Source of the DNA: Butyrivibrio sp.
GTDB taxonomy: Bacteria; Bacillota; Clostridia; Lachnospirales; Lachnospiraceae
Assembly (NCBI RefSeq): GCF_015056685.1
Contig: NZ_SVFW01000047.1
Location: 1 to 32,431 of the forward strand
Direction: 5' to 3'
DNA length: 32,431 bases
Each line of letters opens with the position of its first letter. The first letter of the stretch is position 1. The notes below the pieces were generated by a model. The model worked only from the letters and a program-made list of their open reading frames with translations, was not told where the DNA came from and did no database searches. A program made the translations under genes and the position numbers. This document shows positions 6,145 to 14,850 of this stretch, piece by piece.

Positions 6145-6993
6145 ATGGGGAAGAAAGACAAAGAGACAGAAATCTCAAGAACTGAGCTTAGTGCTCAGAT
6201 AAATGCCGAACTTGAAAAGGCGATAGATGATTTAACTCTATTTGACGATGATTTGATGAGCAAGGTCTTCGATGGAAATATTGAAGCTGCTGAGTTGCTT
6301 TTGAAGATAGTCCTTGAAAGAGATGACATCAAAGTTAAACGTGTGAAGGGACAGGTGGAGCTTAAAAGTGCATATCCTGGTGGCAGAAACATCAGACTTG
6401 ATATTGTTGCAGTTGATGAGAATGGCGTTCAGTTTGATGTTGAGGTTCAGAGGAATACCAAAGGCTCACATATAAAGAGAGCAAGATATCATCAGAGCAT
6501 GATCGACTCAAGACTTTTAAAGAAAAAGCAGGAGTTCAAATCCATCATAGATACTTATGTTATCTTCATTTGCCAGCATGATAAGTTTAAGGCAAATAAG
6601 CCGATATATCATGTAGACAAGACTGTTAGAGAAACAGGGGAGGCATTTGATGATGGTGCCCATATTATTTACGTGAACGGTAAATATCGTGGGAAGGATG
6701 ATTTTGGTAAACTGGCACATGACTTTAATTGCAAGAAAGCTGATAACATTTATTTTAAGCCTCTTGCTGATGGAGTCAGGCATTTCAAAGAAACAGAGGA
6801 AGGACGTGATGCTATGTGTGAATCATTTACAAAGTTAGCTGATAAGGTTGCAGATGAAAGAGCCGAGCAGACAACAATAAATAACATCAAGCTCATGATG
6901 AAGAATATGAAGTGCAGTCTTGAAGAGGCACTGAATGCTCTTGAGATTAAGGGCAAGGAACGTGCAATCATAGCAAAGCAGCTTCAGAAGTAA
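6145..6993 (+). CDS. PD-(D/E)XK nuclease family transposase / Rpn-like protein
   Basis: 282 aa. The core NIRLDIVAVDENGVQFDVEV (about 83-102) carries the nuclease motif: Asp87 in the first strand and the E-V-Q of VEVQ in the second, the form typical of the PDDEXK_2/Rpn recombination-promoting nuclease group. The region YHQSMIDSRLLKKKQEF is the family's following helix. The C-terminal helical part (about 225-282) with repeated Glu/Lys resembles the tail of these proteins. The ATG at 6145 lies 5 bases after GAAGGAG; the ATG at 6141 is out of frame. It is a separate transcription unit closed by the terminator at 7020. It is typical cargo on Lachnospiraceae mobile elements and is not needed for mobilization. 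Confidence 0.85.
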   Translation: MGKKDKETEISRTELSAQINAELEKAIDDLTLFDDDLMSKVFDGNIEAAELLLKIVLERDDIKVKRVKGQVELKSAYPGGRNIRLDIVAVDENGVQFDVEVQRNTKGSHIKRARYHQSMIDSRLLKKKQEFKSIIDTYVIFICQHDKFKANKPIYHVDKTVRETGEAFDDGAHIIYVNGKYRGKDDFGKLAHDFNCKKADNIYFKPLADGVRHFKETEEGRDAMCESFTKLADKVADERAEQTTINNIKLMMKNMKCSLEEALNALEIKGKERAIIAKQLQK

Positions 6994-7019
6994 CAAGTTA
7001 ATATCGTAATATGCACATG

Positions 7020-7053
7020 AAGCAGTAGATCAAAATGGTCTGCTGCTTTTTTT
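7020..7053 (+). terminator. Rho-independent terminator after nuclease gene
   Basis: AAGCAGTAGATC pairs with GGTCTGCTGCTT (two G-U pairs) around AAAAT, followed by a T tract. Confidence 0.8.
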
Positions 7054-7125
7054 ATGCGCCGAAGGCACGATAAGCCGATAACAGTAATGCAACAAATAGT
7101 TTATTCGTACAAAGGAGGTATTCCT

Positions 7126-7320
7126 ATGTGTAAGACAAATTTCACGGTAGTTGTATTTTATGATGGCACGAGGAGTGCCAAGGAAGTGGTTAATGATGCG
7201 ATTGCATCAAAGGTTAGAAGAAAAATTGATAATGATATAGAGATTCCTGAAGGAAAGGAATATAATCAAGATAATACTCAGGAGATAAATTATCCGAGTC
7301 TATCTGGATTATGCGGGTAA
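7126..7320 (+). CDS. Small TnpW-like protein upstream of the large serine recombinase
   Basis: 64 aa from ATG at 7126, chosen because AAAGGAGG (7111-7118) precedes it; the frame remains open further upstream to 7054 but without a ribosome binding site. The N-terminal pattern NFTVVVFYDGTRSAKEVVND recalls the small 'transposon-encoded TnpW' proteins (xxYxVxVxFxxxSKExxxDKI) found beside TnpX-type recombinases. Its stop abuts the recombinase start with no spacing, and the recombinase has no good ribosome binding site of its own, so this gene probably drives coupled translation. A role in recombination is possible but unproven. Confidence 0.65.
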   Translation: MCKTNFTVVVFYDGTRSAKEVVNDAIASKVRRKIDNDIEIPEGKEYNQDNTQEINYPSLSGLCG

Positions 7321-9024
7321 ATGAGTATGAGAATGTCAAATGAACAGATGGAGGATCTCCTTGCACCGACTTACAAGGTGGGAGTGTACTGCCGTCTCTC
7401 CAAAGAGGATGAAGATAGCCGAGAGGGGGAGAGTCAGAGCATATCGCATCAGCGTGAGATCATAGAGGGATTCTGCAAAAAGAAAGGATGGAGAGTAGAG
7501 GACGTTTATGTTGATGATGGCTATTCTGGAACGACTTCCAACAGACCATCATTACAGAGATTATTATCAGACATTGAAGAAAAGAGAATAAATGTCGTAG
7601 TCACCAAGGACTATAGCCGTTTAGGTAGAGACAATCTTTTCACTGAGCAGCTTCGTGAGATATGGTTTCCAAAGCATAATTGCAGATATGTGGCAATCAA
7701 CGACAACATCGATACCATGTACGAGGATGAATATGCACCATTTAAGGCTGTGATCAATTCACAGTATTCCAAGGATATTTCCAAGAAGGTGCACTCATCA
7801 TATCTTAATCAGGCTGAGAAGGGCAGATACACAGGAGTTGTGCCACCCTTTGGATATCTTAAAGATCCAGAGGACACTTATCATCTTGTGATAGATGAAG
7901 AGACAGCTCCTTATGTCAGACAGATATTTGATTGGGCGCTTGATGGTCATGGAACAGCTTTTATTAAAAGACATCTCGAAGAAAATAAGGTGCCTTGCCC
8001 CACATGGTGGAATAGAAAACGTGGTTTTCGTAATCATTTCACAAAGTGGGAGATCCAAGATCCTGAGAATGGCAAGTATGTATGGGATGACTCGGTAATT
8101 GCCGATATGCTTATAAATCCGGTTTACTATGGTGCAGTAGCATCACAGAAAAAGAACTATAAGTTCAAAGTTGGGGTAATTAACGAGAAAAAACCTGAGG
8201 AATGGATTGTTGTAGAGAACACTCATGAGCCTTTAGTTGATCAGGACTCTTTTGACATTATCCAGCAGAAGATTGCGTCAAGAAAGTGCAGCCGAGGTGA
8301 TGGTACGTATTCCCTGTTTGCCGGGCTTATCAAATGTGGTGAGTGCGGAAAGGCTCTTACAATCCGTAAGACCAACGCTAAGCATCCGCAGGATGTATAT
8401 GCTTGTGTGACTTATAACAGGCATGGTAAGCACCACTGCACACAGCATCGTGTTGAGTATGATATGCTCTACGATATTGTGTTTGATGAGATAAAGAGGC
8501 TTGCCAAGCAGACAGTTGATGCGGAGGAGGTAGCGCGAAGCCTTGCAGATGCCTATGAGCATGAGCGTGAGAACCAGAAGGAGCTTCTAGAGCGTAACAT
8601 TGCAAAGGCAAGGAGCCGTATTGAAACTCTTGACCGCATGACATCCAAGCTCTATGAGGATCTTCTTTCAGGGAGAATCACAGAGAATATCTTTGAATCA
8701 ATGATCGAGAAAACCAAGACAGAAGCTGATGATCTCGAAAAGCAGATTGCAGAAGATGAAAAGCGTCTCTCAAAAAATGACAGCGAAAGTGGCAATGCCA
8801 GAAAATGGATAGACCTTATAAAGGACTATGCAGATATTACAGAGCTTGATGCTGATACTCTCAATCGTCTTATCAACAAAATTATTGTTCATGAAGAGAT
8901 AACAAAGGACGGAGATAGGAACATCTCCATGGAGATACACTATAACTTTCGTCCAACCGATGAATCTAAGACTTACAATCTATCAGACATGGCTGCAGCC
9001 AATTCTGTGGCAAAGGCTATGTGA
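7321..9024 (+). CDS. Large serine recombinase, TnpX-like (IME integrase/excisionase)
   Basis: 567 aa. Resolvase domain at about 18-165 with catalytic YCRLSKED (Ser27) and DYSRLGRDN; the recombinase domain follows (GVVPPFGYLKDPED... to about 300). The zinc-ribbon domain has CGECGKAL (about 341-348) paired with the later ACVTYN and HHCTQHR. A coiled-coil region (about 390-480, KELLERNIAKARSRIETLD) and a DUF4368-type C-terminus follow. This is the complete TnpX/Tn4451-type architecture. The gene lies next to the right end of the element, as usual, and its recombination sites are probably the flanking CA cores. Three Met codons cluster at the start; 7321 is used because it abuts the upstream stop codon. 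Confidence 0.93.
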   Translation: MSMRMSNEQMEDLLAPTYKVGVYCRLSKEDEDSREGESQSISHQREIIEGFCKKKGWRVEDVYVDDGYSGTTSNRPSLQRLLSDIEEKRINVVVTKDYSRLGRDNLFTEQLREIWFPKHNCRYVAINDNIDTMYEDEYAPFKAVINSQYSKDISKKVHSSYLNQAEKGRYTGVVPPFGYLKDPEDTYHLVIDEETAPYVRQIFDWALDGHGTAFIKRHLEENKVPCPTWWNRKRGFRNHFTKWEIQDPENGKYVWDDSVIADMLINPVYYGAVASQKKNYKFKVGVINEKKPEEWIVVENTHEPLVDQDSFDIIQQKIASRKCSRGDGTYSLFAGLIKCGECGKALTIRKTNAKHPQDVYACVTYNRHGKHHCTQHRVEYDMLYDIVFDEIKRLAKQTVDAEEVARSLADAYEHERENQKELLERNIAKARSRIETLDRMTSKLYEDLLSGRITENIFESMIEKTKTEADDLEKQIAEDEKRLSKNDSESGNARKWIDLIKDYADITELDADTLNRLINKIIVHEEITKDGDRNISMEIHYNFRPTDESKTYNLSDMAAANSVAKAM

Positions 9025-9048
9025 TCAAGAATTCTATATAACTTCTAC

Positions 9049-9082
9049 GTAGGAAGTAGCTATTATTCTACCTACTTCCTAC
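9049..9082. repeat. Right-end inverted repeats of the IME
   Basis: GTAGGAAGTAG (9049-9059) and CTACTTCCTAC (9072-9082) form perfect 11-bp arms. Within them, 9057-9074 is the exact reverse complement of the left-end 18-mer at 145-162. Probably recombinase binding DNA; it may also act as a weak terminator after the recombinase gene. Confidence 0.7.
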
Positions 9083-9106
9083 ACCATAAAAATTTCCATC
9101 AAATTA

Positions 9107-9115
9107 GGTATAACA
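9107..9115 (+). repeat. Right terminal inverted repeat of the IME (attR core)
   Basis: GGTATAACA, followed by the CA core at 9116-9117 and then resumed maff2 coding sequence. Exact reverse complement of 78-86. Confidence 0.85.
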
Positions 9116-9117
9116 CA

Positions 9118-9187
9118 GCTCATGGCTGGCGGTGGTGTTGCCCTCGTTGGTACAACACTCGTTCCTCTTCTTGCTGGTTTGTTCTGA
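9118..9187 (+). pseudogene. maff2: maff2, 3' part
   Basis: Reading G from the split CAG codon and then CTC ATG gives (Q)LMAGGGVALVGTTLVPLLAG followed by LF and TGA at 9185-9187. This is the conserved C-terminal hydrophobic segment of Maff2 proteins. Joined to base 77 it continues the 5' part in frame without loss of a base, so the gene would be restored by precise excision. As it stands it has no start of its own. Confidence 0.9.
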
Positions 9188-9245
9188 TCGGCAGCTCCGG
9201 AAGAGAAATACAACTGACAACTGAATAATGAAGAATTCAGAGAAA

Positions 9246-9279
9246 GCGGATATCTCCATTTGGCAGATATCCGCCTTTT
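9246..9279 (+). terminator. Terminator-like hairpin after maff2
   Basis: GCGGATATCT (9246-9255) and AGATATCCGC (9265-9274) pair perfectly around a 9-nt loop, followed by CTTTTA. The T tract is short, so read-through into the transfer operon is likely. Confidence 0.65.
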
Positions 9280-9330
9280 ACTCTGGATGAAAAATACCCA
9301 GCATAATGCTGGTAGAAACTTAGGAGGGAT

Positions 9331-10200
9331 ATGTTTGATCAATTATTTGCTGAGATAGAACAGCATCTCAAAGATATGATAATTCCCTACCTTATGAGTG
9401 TATTGCAGACCATGTTTGACTGTGTTAATGATCAGGTCGGAACAATCGCTTCAGATGTGGGAACAACGCCTTCAGCATTCAATCCTACTATCTTCGGAAT
9501 GGTAAGAAATATCTCTGAGACGGTGATTATGCCGATAGCGGGAATAATCCTGACGTTTGTTGCCTGTTATGAGCTGATCCAGCTTATCATCAGTTACAAC
9601 AATCTGGCGAACTTCGAAACATGGTTCATCTTTAAATGGGTGTTCAAGACATTCATTGCAGTAGAGATCATCACGCATACCTTTGATTTCACGATGGCTG
9701 TATTTGATGTTGCACAGCATATCATCTTAAATGCCGGTGGAGTCATTGTATCATCAACAGCGGTTGATGCATCAGCACTTGCGGCTATGCAGTCAACTAT
9801 AGAGGCTATGGATATATGGAGCATCTTTGCCCTGTTTTTCCAGGTCTCAATAATCATGATAGTAACGCAGATCCTTTCAAAGCTCATATTCGTCATTATC
9901 TATGTGAGAATGATAGAGATCTATATGTATGTTTCCCTTGCTCCGATACCACTCGCTACTTTTGCTAACAAGGAGCAGAGCTCAGTCTGCATCAATTATG
10001 GAAAGAGTCTGTTTGCTCTTGGACTCCAGGGATTTCTTATCATGATATGCGTTGGTATCTATGCTGCGCTTATACAGTCACTTGCATTTTCAAGCGATAT
10101 CGTGGGATCCCTCTGGGGAGTTGTAGGATACACGATCCTTTTGGCATTCTCGCTGTTTAAGACAAACACAGTAGCCAAGGCAATCCTGCAGTGCACATAA
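9331..10200 (+). CDS. TrbL/VirB6-like conjugal transfer membrane protein
   Basis: 289 aa, start after AGGAGG. About six hydrophobic segments are visible (roughly 55-83, 105-130, 163-190, 195-215, 230-255 and 262-282) with the Gly/Pro-rich loop SLAPIPLATFANKE, matching the TrbL_2-type proteins that follow maff2 in Tn1549-like ICEs. VirB6/TrbL proteins form part of the inner-membrane channel of the type IV secretion system. A small hairpin (CCAGCA-TAA-TGCTGG, 9298-9312) lies just before its ribosome binding site and might tune translation. It is the first intact gene of the transfer operon after the IME insertion. Confidence 0.85.
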   Translation: MFDQLFAEIEQHLKDMIIPYLMSVLQTMFDCVNDQVGTIASDVGTTPSAFNPTIFGMVRNISETVIMPIAGIILTFVACYELIQLIISYNNLANFETWFIFKWVFKTFIAVEIITHTFDFTMAVFDVAQHIILNAGGVIVSSTAVDASALAAMQSTIEAMDIWSIFALFFQVSIIMIVTQILSKLIFVIIYVRMIEIYMYVSLAPIPLATFANKEQSSVCINYGKSLFALGLQGFLIMICVGIYAALIQSLAFSSDIVGSLWGVVGYTILLAFSLFKTNTVAKAILQCT

Positions 10201-10217
10201 AATGAGGAAGGAGAAAT

Positions 10218-10604
10218 ATGGCAGCTTCATATATATCAGTACCAAGGGACCTTACTAAGGTCAAAAGCAAGGTATTCTTAAATCTGACAAAAAGACAGCT
10301 CATATGCTTTTTAGTGGCGGCGCTCATAGGAGTTCCGTCCTTTTTTCTTATTAAGAGCATGGCACCGATAAACGTGGCGGTCATGAGCATGATGGTCATT
10401 ATGATGCCCATCTTCTTTTTTGCCATATATGAGAAGAACGGAAGACCTTTGGAAGTCTATCTTGGTCATTTCATAGAGGCCGTGTTTGTGCGGCCAAGGA
10501 AACGTCCGTATAAAACGGATAATTATTATTCAGCTCTGGAGAGAACAGCCAGGGCAGAAAGGGAGGTGAACAAAATTGTTCGTGGTTCCGTGGAGAAAAA
10601 ATAA
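10218..10604 (+). CDS. PrgI family protein (VirB3-like)
   Basis: 128 aa. The start SYISVPRDLTKVKSKVFLNL and the following TKRQL are the PrgI family signature. Two adjacent transmembrane helices (about 33-50 and 53-74) and a basic C-terminal half (FVRPRKRPYKTDNYY) follow. PrgI/VirB3 proteins are small inner-membrane parts of Gram-positive conjugation machines and are encoded directly before VirB4, as here. The start is preceded by AAGGAG. Its last 29 bases overlap the VirB4 gene, implying coupled translation. Confidence 0.92.
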   Translation: MAASYISVPRDLTKVKSKVFLNLTKRQLICFLVAALIGVPSFFLIKSMAPINVAVMSMMVIMMPIFFFAIYEKNGRPLEVYLGHFIEAVFVRPRKRPYKTDNYYSALERTARAEREVNKIVRGSVEKK

Positions 10605-13026
10605 GAACACAAGACAGTTTAAGATGCCTGAGGGCTTATCAAAAAGTGAACAGGCTCAGGTAAAAGAAATAATTAAGAACGCACAGAAGGATGATGGGAC
10701 TCCAAGAACGGCGCAGCAGACCCTTCCTTTTGACCGCGTATTTCCTGATGGAATAGTCAGAGTCGGCATGGATTACTACACCAAGACGATACAGTTTCAG
10801 GACATAAATTATCAGCTTGCCCAGCAGGATGATAAGACAGAGATCTTCGAGGAGTGGTGCAGTTTCCTAAATTTCTTCGATAGCTCCGTACACTTCCAGC
10901 TTTCATTCATGAACTTTGCTACAGAAGTAGGAGACTTCGAGAAAAAGATAGCTATTGCCCATCAGTCAGATGCATTCAATGATGTTAGGGATGAGTATTC
11001 AGGAATACTCCTTAGGAACATGCAGGCCGGCAACAATGGTCTTACCAAAGTAAAGTATATTACTTTCGGTATCCATGCAGATTCCATGAAGTCAGCAAAG
11101 CCAAGACTTATCCATATCGAGATGGATATCCTGAACAATTTCAAGAGGCTTGGTGTAATAGCTGAGACCTTGAACGGAGAGCAGAGGCTTGCTCTTATGC
11201 ATAAGCAGCTTCATATGGGAGATAATGCTAAGTTCCACTTCGACTGGAGATATCTTGTGAAGAGTGGTCTTTCTGTAAAAGACTTTATAGCACCAAGCTC
11301 TTTTGAATTCCCTAATGGCAGGTATTTTAAGATGGGAGATACATGGTGCTCCATGAGTTTTTTATCAATCGATGCTTCAGATGTCAGTGACAGAATGCTT
11401 GCGGATTTCCTCGGGATGGAATCAAGCCAGATAGTCACAATGCATCTTCATTCCGTTGACCAGAATGAGGCGATAAAGACAGTAAAGCACACCATCACAG
11501 AGCTTGATCGTTCCAAGATTGAGGAGCAGAAAAAGGCTGTAAGAGCCGGATATGACATGGAGATTATCCCCTCAGACCTTGCTACTTATGGAAAAGACGC
11601 AAAGGCACTGCTTAAGGAATTGCAGTCCCAAAACGAGAGAATGTTTCTTCTGACGTTTCTTATCATGAATACCGGAAGGACAAAGGAAGAACTGGATAAT
11701 AACATTTTCCAGGCTTCTTCCATCGCACAGAAACACAGCTGTAATCTGGTACGCCTTGATTTCCAGCAGGAGCAGGGACTTGTGAGCACTCTGCCTCTTG
11801 CTTATAACGAGGTTGATATCCAGCGTGGCATGACAACTTCAAGCACAGCGATCTTTGTTCCATTTACGACTCAGGAACTTTTCCAGGATCACAGGGGAGC
11901 GCTTTATTATGGGCTTAATGCTCTTTCAAACAACCTTATCATGGTAGACAGAAAGAAACTTAAAAACCCTAACGGCCTTATCCTTGGAACACCTGGTGCA
12001 GGTAAGTCATTTGCTGCAAAGAGGGAGATAGTAAACTCATTCCTTGTAACAGATGACGATATCATCATATCGGATCCCGAGTCAGAGTATCGTGCTATGG
12101 TGGAATACCTTGGCGGTCAGGTGGTAAAGATCAGTCCTACATCAGACCAGTACATTAATCCGATGGACATCAACATGAACTATTCCGAGGATGATAACCC
12201 TGTAATGCTGAAAGTAGACTTCATCCTTTCGCTCTGTGAACTTATCATGGGAGCAAAGGACGGACTGCAGCCAACGGAGAAGACTGTAATAGACAGGTGT
12301 GTCCGTCAGGTCTACAGGAAATATCTTGAGGATCCAAAACCGGAGAATATTCCAATTTTGGAAGATCTTTACAATCTGCTTCTTAAGCAGGATGAGCCTG
12401 AAGCAAAGTATGTTGCAACTGCACTTGAAATCTATGTAACTGGTTCCCTTAACGTCTTTAACCACAGGACAAATGTGGAACTGCGCAATCGTCTTGTATG
12501 TTTTGACATAAAGGACCTTGGTAAGCAGCTTAAGAAGATAGGCATGCTCATCATTGAGGACCAGGTATGGTGCAGAGTTTCAGAAAACAGAGAAGCAGGA
12601 AAGTCCACCCGTTACTATATGGATGAGATGCATCTGCTCCTTCGTGAAGAGCAGACAGCCGCTTATACAGTGGAGATCTGGAAGCGCTTTAGAAAGTGGG
12701 GAGGTATGCCGACAGGCATAACTCAGAACGTTAAAGACCTGCTTGCATCAAGGGAAGTAGAGAATATCTTTGAAAATTCCGACTTCATTCTGATGCTTAA
12801 TCAGGCCGTAGGGGACAGGGCAATCCTTGCAAAGCAGCTTAACATAAGTCCACACCAGCTTTCGTATGTAACACATTCGGGAGAAGGTGAAGGGCTTATT
12901 TTTTATGGCAATGTAATACTGCCGTTCATCGACAGATTTCCTAAGGAAACAAAGCTGTACGAGGTTATCAATACCAAGTTCTCAGAGACTTCTGGGCAGA
13001 AAGAACAGCAGAAAGCCGCTGTTTAA
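10576..13026 (+). CDS. virB4: VirB4-like conjugation ATPase
   Basis: 816 aa, the normal size for the family. Walker A GTPGAGKS at 471-478 and Walker B YYMDEMHLLL with Asp683-Glu684 identify the RecA-type ATPase domain; SDPESEYRAMVEYLGG and TGITQNVKDLL are further VirB4/CagE motifs. VirB4 powers assembly of, and transport through, the type IV secretion channel from the inner membrane. The TTG start is chosen because GGGAGGTGA (10561-10569) lies at the right distance and the N-terminus FVVPWRKNKNT is hydrophilic as in homologues. It overlaps the PrgI gene by 29 bases. Confidence 0.95.
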   Translation: MFVVPWRKNKNTRQFKMPEGLSKSEQAQVKEIIKNAQKDDGTPRTAQQTLPFDRVFPDGIVRVGMDYYTKTIQFQDINYQLAQQDDKTEIFEEWCSFLNFFDSSVHFQLSFMNFATEVGDFEKKIAIAHQSDAFNDVRDEYSGILLRNMQAGNNGLTKVKYITFGIHADSMKSAKPRLIHIEMDILNNFKRLGVIAETLNGEQRLALMHKQLHMGDNAKFHFDWRYLVKSGLSVKDFIAPSSFEFPNGRYFKMGDTWCSMSFLSIDASDVSDRMLADFLGMESSQIVTMHLHSVDQNEAIKTVKHTITELDRSKIEEQKKAVRAGYDMEIIPSDLATYGKDAKALLKELQSQNERMFLLTFLIMNTGRTKEELDNNIFQASSIAQKHSCNLVRLDFQQEQGLVSTLPLAYNEVDIQRGMTTSSTAIFVPFTTQELFQDHRGALYYGLNALSNNLIMVDRKKLKNPNGLILGTPGAGKSFAAKREIVNSFLVTDDDIIISDPESEYRAMVEYLGGQVVKISPTSDQYINPMDINMNYSEDDNPVMLKVDFILSLCELIMGAKDGLQPTEKTVIDRCVRQVYRKYLEDPKPENIPILEDLYNLLLKQDEPEAKYVATALEIYVTGSLNVFNHRTNVELRNRLVCFDIKDLGKQLKKIGMLIIEDQVWCRVSENREAGKSTRYYMDEMHLLLREEQTAAYTVEIWKRFRKWGGMPTGITQNVKDLLASREVENIFENSDFILMLNQAVGDRAILAKQLNISPHQLSYVTHSGEGEGLIFYGNVILPFIDRFPKETKLYEVINTKFSETSGQKEQQKAAV

Positions 13027-13044
13027 CACGACGGGAGATATGCA

Positions 13045-14796
13045 ATGGATGAAGGATTATACACAAGGGAGCCTCGTGATGAGGCTTCCTCTGATACAGA
13101 AAGGGTAAGGACCCATGCTACAAAACTGAAGAATAAGGATTCCGCAAGAAGGTACTACGAAAAGAAACTCCGTAATGGAAAGGCCGACAACAGGGATTCT
13201 GCAGAGGAACAGATGAGAAAAGAGAAGATCCACAAGCAGAGTCAGAAGAAGGCTAATGAGATCGAGAAGAAGCGCAAGAACGCTGAAGCAAAGAAGAAAG
13301 CTGACCAGAATGCAAGGAAAGGCTCTGAGCTTTCAAGAAATGCTGTTTCAAAAGTCGGAGCTGCAGCCGGGATGGTCACTGATGTTATCGGAAGTGCCCA
13401 GGAGGATAGCAAGGACGAGTCTTCTGTAGCTGAAGAAGTTGTTGAAAGTGGAGGCTATATTGCCAGCGGAGCTGTGAGCAGTGCTACTTCTAAGGTAAAG
13501 AACAAGAAGTACAGCAACAAGATGCATGGAAGAAAAGAACTATCTGCAGAAAAGGAAGCAGCTAGGAGAAAAGCCCAAAGAGAAATGCAGAGAAAAGCTA
13601 TGGAAAAACAGGCAAGGGCGGCGGAAAATGGCGGCAAGATAGGACGAAAGATTACTGACAAAGCAGAAGATCTTGCAGCTCTTTTATGGGAAACAGTAAA
13701 AGAGTTTGTAGAAGACAATCCTGTTACAGCAGCGATTATCGTTCTCGTGCTCATTCTGATCATAGCGCTCATGGGGCTACTTGGTTCATGTTCTGCCATG
13801 GGTGGCGGAGGCGGCGATGTCATTATGGGCACATCCTATACCGCAACTGATGAAGACATACTTGGCACGGAGGATGATTATAAAGATCTGGAGGAAGGAC
13901 TTCAGGATGATATTGATAACATCGAGTCTGATTATCCTGACTATGACGAGTACAACTACTACCTTGATGAGATAGGACATAACCCTTATCAGCTGGCAGC
14001 AATCCTTACAGTGCTTTATGAGGCATATAAGAGAGAAAATGTGCAGGCGAAGATACAGGAGATATTTGATATCCAGTATGAGCTTACCGTGGAGGAAGTA
14101 GTTGAAATCAGGGAAAGGGAAGTTGAGGACACAAGATGGGTAGAGGATGATTCCTATGCCGAAGGTGGGTATTGGGAAGACTATACCTACACTGAAGAGT
14201 ATGAGTATTACATCCTGAATGTATATCTTGTGAATAAAACGCTTGATGTTGTCCCAGATGAACTTGGAATGACTGATGCGGAAAAACAGCGTGTGGCACT
14301 TCTTTTATATACCTTTGGTAACAGGAAGTATCTTTTTGGAGATGAGGATATCTATAACCTCCCCGGAGAAGGAGATGAAGGCAGCCATGATCACAGAGTT
14401 CCAGGCGAATATCTTTCTGATGAACAGTTTGCAAGGATGCTTGCTGAAGCTGAGAGGTATCTAGATGTTCCTTATGTATGGGGTGGTTATAGTCCTTCGG
14501 GTTTTGACTGTTCAGGATTTGTGAGTTATGTCATAAACCACTGTGGAAACGGATGGAACTATGGAAGACTTACAGCTAATGGACTCAGGGCAAGGACAGC
14601 AAATGTTCCTGCCTCAGAAGCAAAACCGGGAGATCTTATCTTTTTCCAGGGGACTTATGCTACATCCGGAGCGAGCCACGTTGGAATATACGTCGGCGGT
14701 GGTTGGATGATCCATGCAGGTAATCCTGTTCATTATTCGAATATCAATACACCTTACTGGCAGTCACATTTCCTTGGATATGGGCGTATCCAGTAG
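13045..14796 (+). CDS. CD1108-type conjugation protein with NlpC/P60 peptidase
   Basis: 583 aa. Residues 1-225 are highly charged, Lys/Arg/Glu/Ala-rich and probably cytoplasmic. One membrane helix (about 231-250, VTAAIIVLVLILIIALMGLL) is followed by an acidic extracellular region (about 265-440) and a C-terminal NlpC/P60 domain (about 455-583). The catalytic Cys489 sits in GFDCSGF, His545 in SHVGIYVGGG, and His557 in MIHAGNP supplies the third residue. It should cut peptidoglycan peptides so that the transfer apparatus can cross the wall. Position after VirB4 is invariant in this ICE family. The start follows GGGAGA and lies 18 bases after the virB4 stop. Confidence 0.92.
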   Translation: MDEGLYTREPRDEASSDTERVRTHATKLKNKDSARRYYEKKLRNGKADNRDSAEEQMRKEKIHKQSQKKANEIEKKRKNAEAKKKADQNARKGSELSRNAVSKVGAAAGMVTDVIGSAQEDSKDESSVAEEVVESGGYIASGAVSSATSKVKNKKYSNKMHGRKELSAEKEAARRKAQREMQRKAMEKQARAAENGGKIGRKITDKAEDLAALLWETVKEFVEDNPVTAAIIVLVLILIIALMGLLGSCSAMGGGGGDVIMGTSYTATDEDILGTEDDYKDLEEGLQDDIDNIESDYPDYDEYNYYLDEIGHNPYQLAAILTVLYEAYKRENVQAKIQEIFDIQYELTVEEVVEIREREVEDTRWVEDDSYAEGGYWEDYTYTEEYEYYILNVYLVNKTLDVVPDELGMTDAEKQRVALLLYTFGNRKYLFGDEDIYNLPGEGDEGSHDHRVPGEYLSDEQFARMLAEAERYLDVPYVWGGYSPSGFDCSGFVSYVINHCGNGWNYGRLTANGLRARTANVPASEAKPGDLIFFQGTYATSGASHVGIYVGGGWMIHAGNPVHYSNINTPYWQSHFLGYGRIQ

Positions 14797-14803
14797 GGAC
14801 AAT

Positions 14804-14838
14804 GCAGTCTCTGTGTTATCGCAGGGACTGTTATTTTT
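14804..14838 (+). terminator. Hairpin terminator/attenuator inside the transfer operon
   Basis: CAGTCTCTG (14805-14813) pairs with CAGGGACTG (14822-14830), one G-U, followed by TTATTTTT. The T tract runs directly into the ribosome binding site TGGAGG of the DUF4315 gene, so it may lower rather than abolish downstream expression. Confidence 0.65.
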
Positions 14839-14850
14839 GGAGGAAAAAGC

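Larger units (their letters stand above)
78..9117 (+). mobile_element. Integrative and mobilizable element inserted in maff2 (about 9.04 kb)
   Basis: Both boundaries are defined by the split maff2 gene. The left end is CA-TGTTATACC (76-86) and the right end is GGTATAACA-CA (9107-9117): 9-bp perfect inverted repeats with CA directly repeated outside them, as expected when a large serine recombinase exchanges across a 2-bp core. Contents: serine resolvase, cargo operon, DUF3847 protein, oriT, MobA/MobL relaxase, PD-(D/E)XK nuclease, small TnpW-like protein, and the large serine recombinase next to the right end. There is no type IV secretion gene or coupling protein inside, so it is mobilizable rather than conjugative and needs a helper. 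Circularisation would give GGTATAACACATGTTATACC at the junction and restore maff2. Confidence 0.9.

Noticed and set aside
7054..7125. Longer N-terminus for the TnpW-like protein
   Set aside because: The upstream ATG is on the tail of the terminator at 7020-7053 and has no ribosome binding site, whereas AAAGGAGG precedes ATG 7126.
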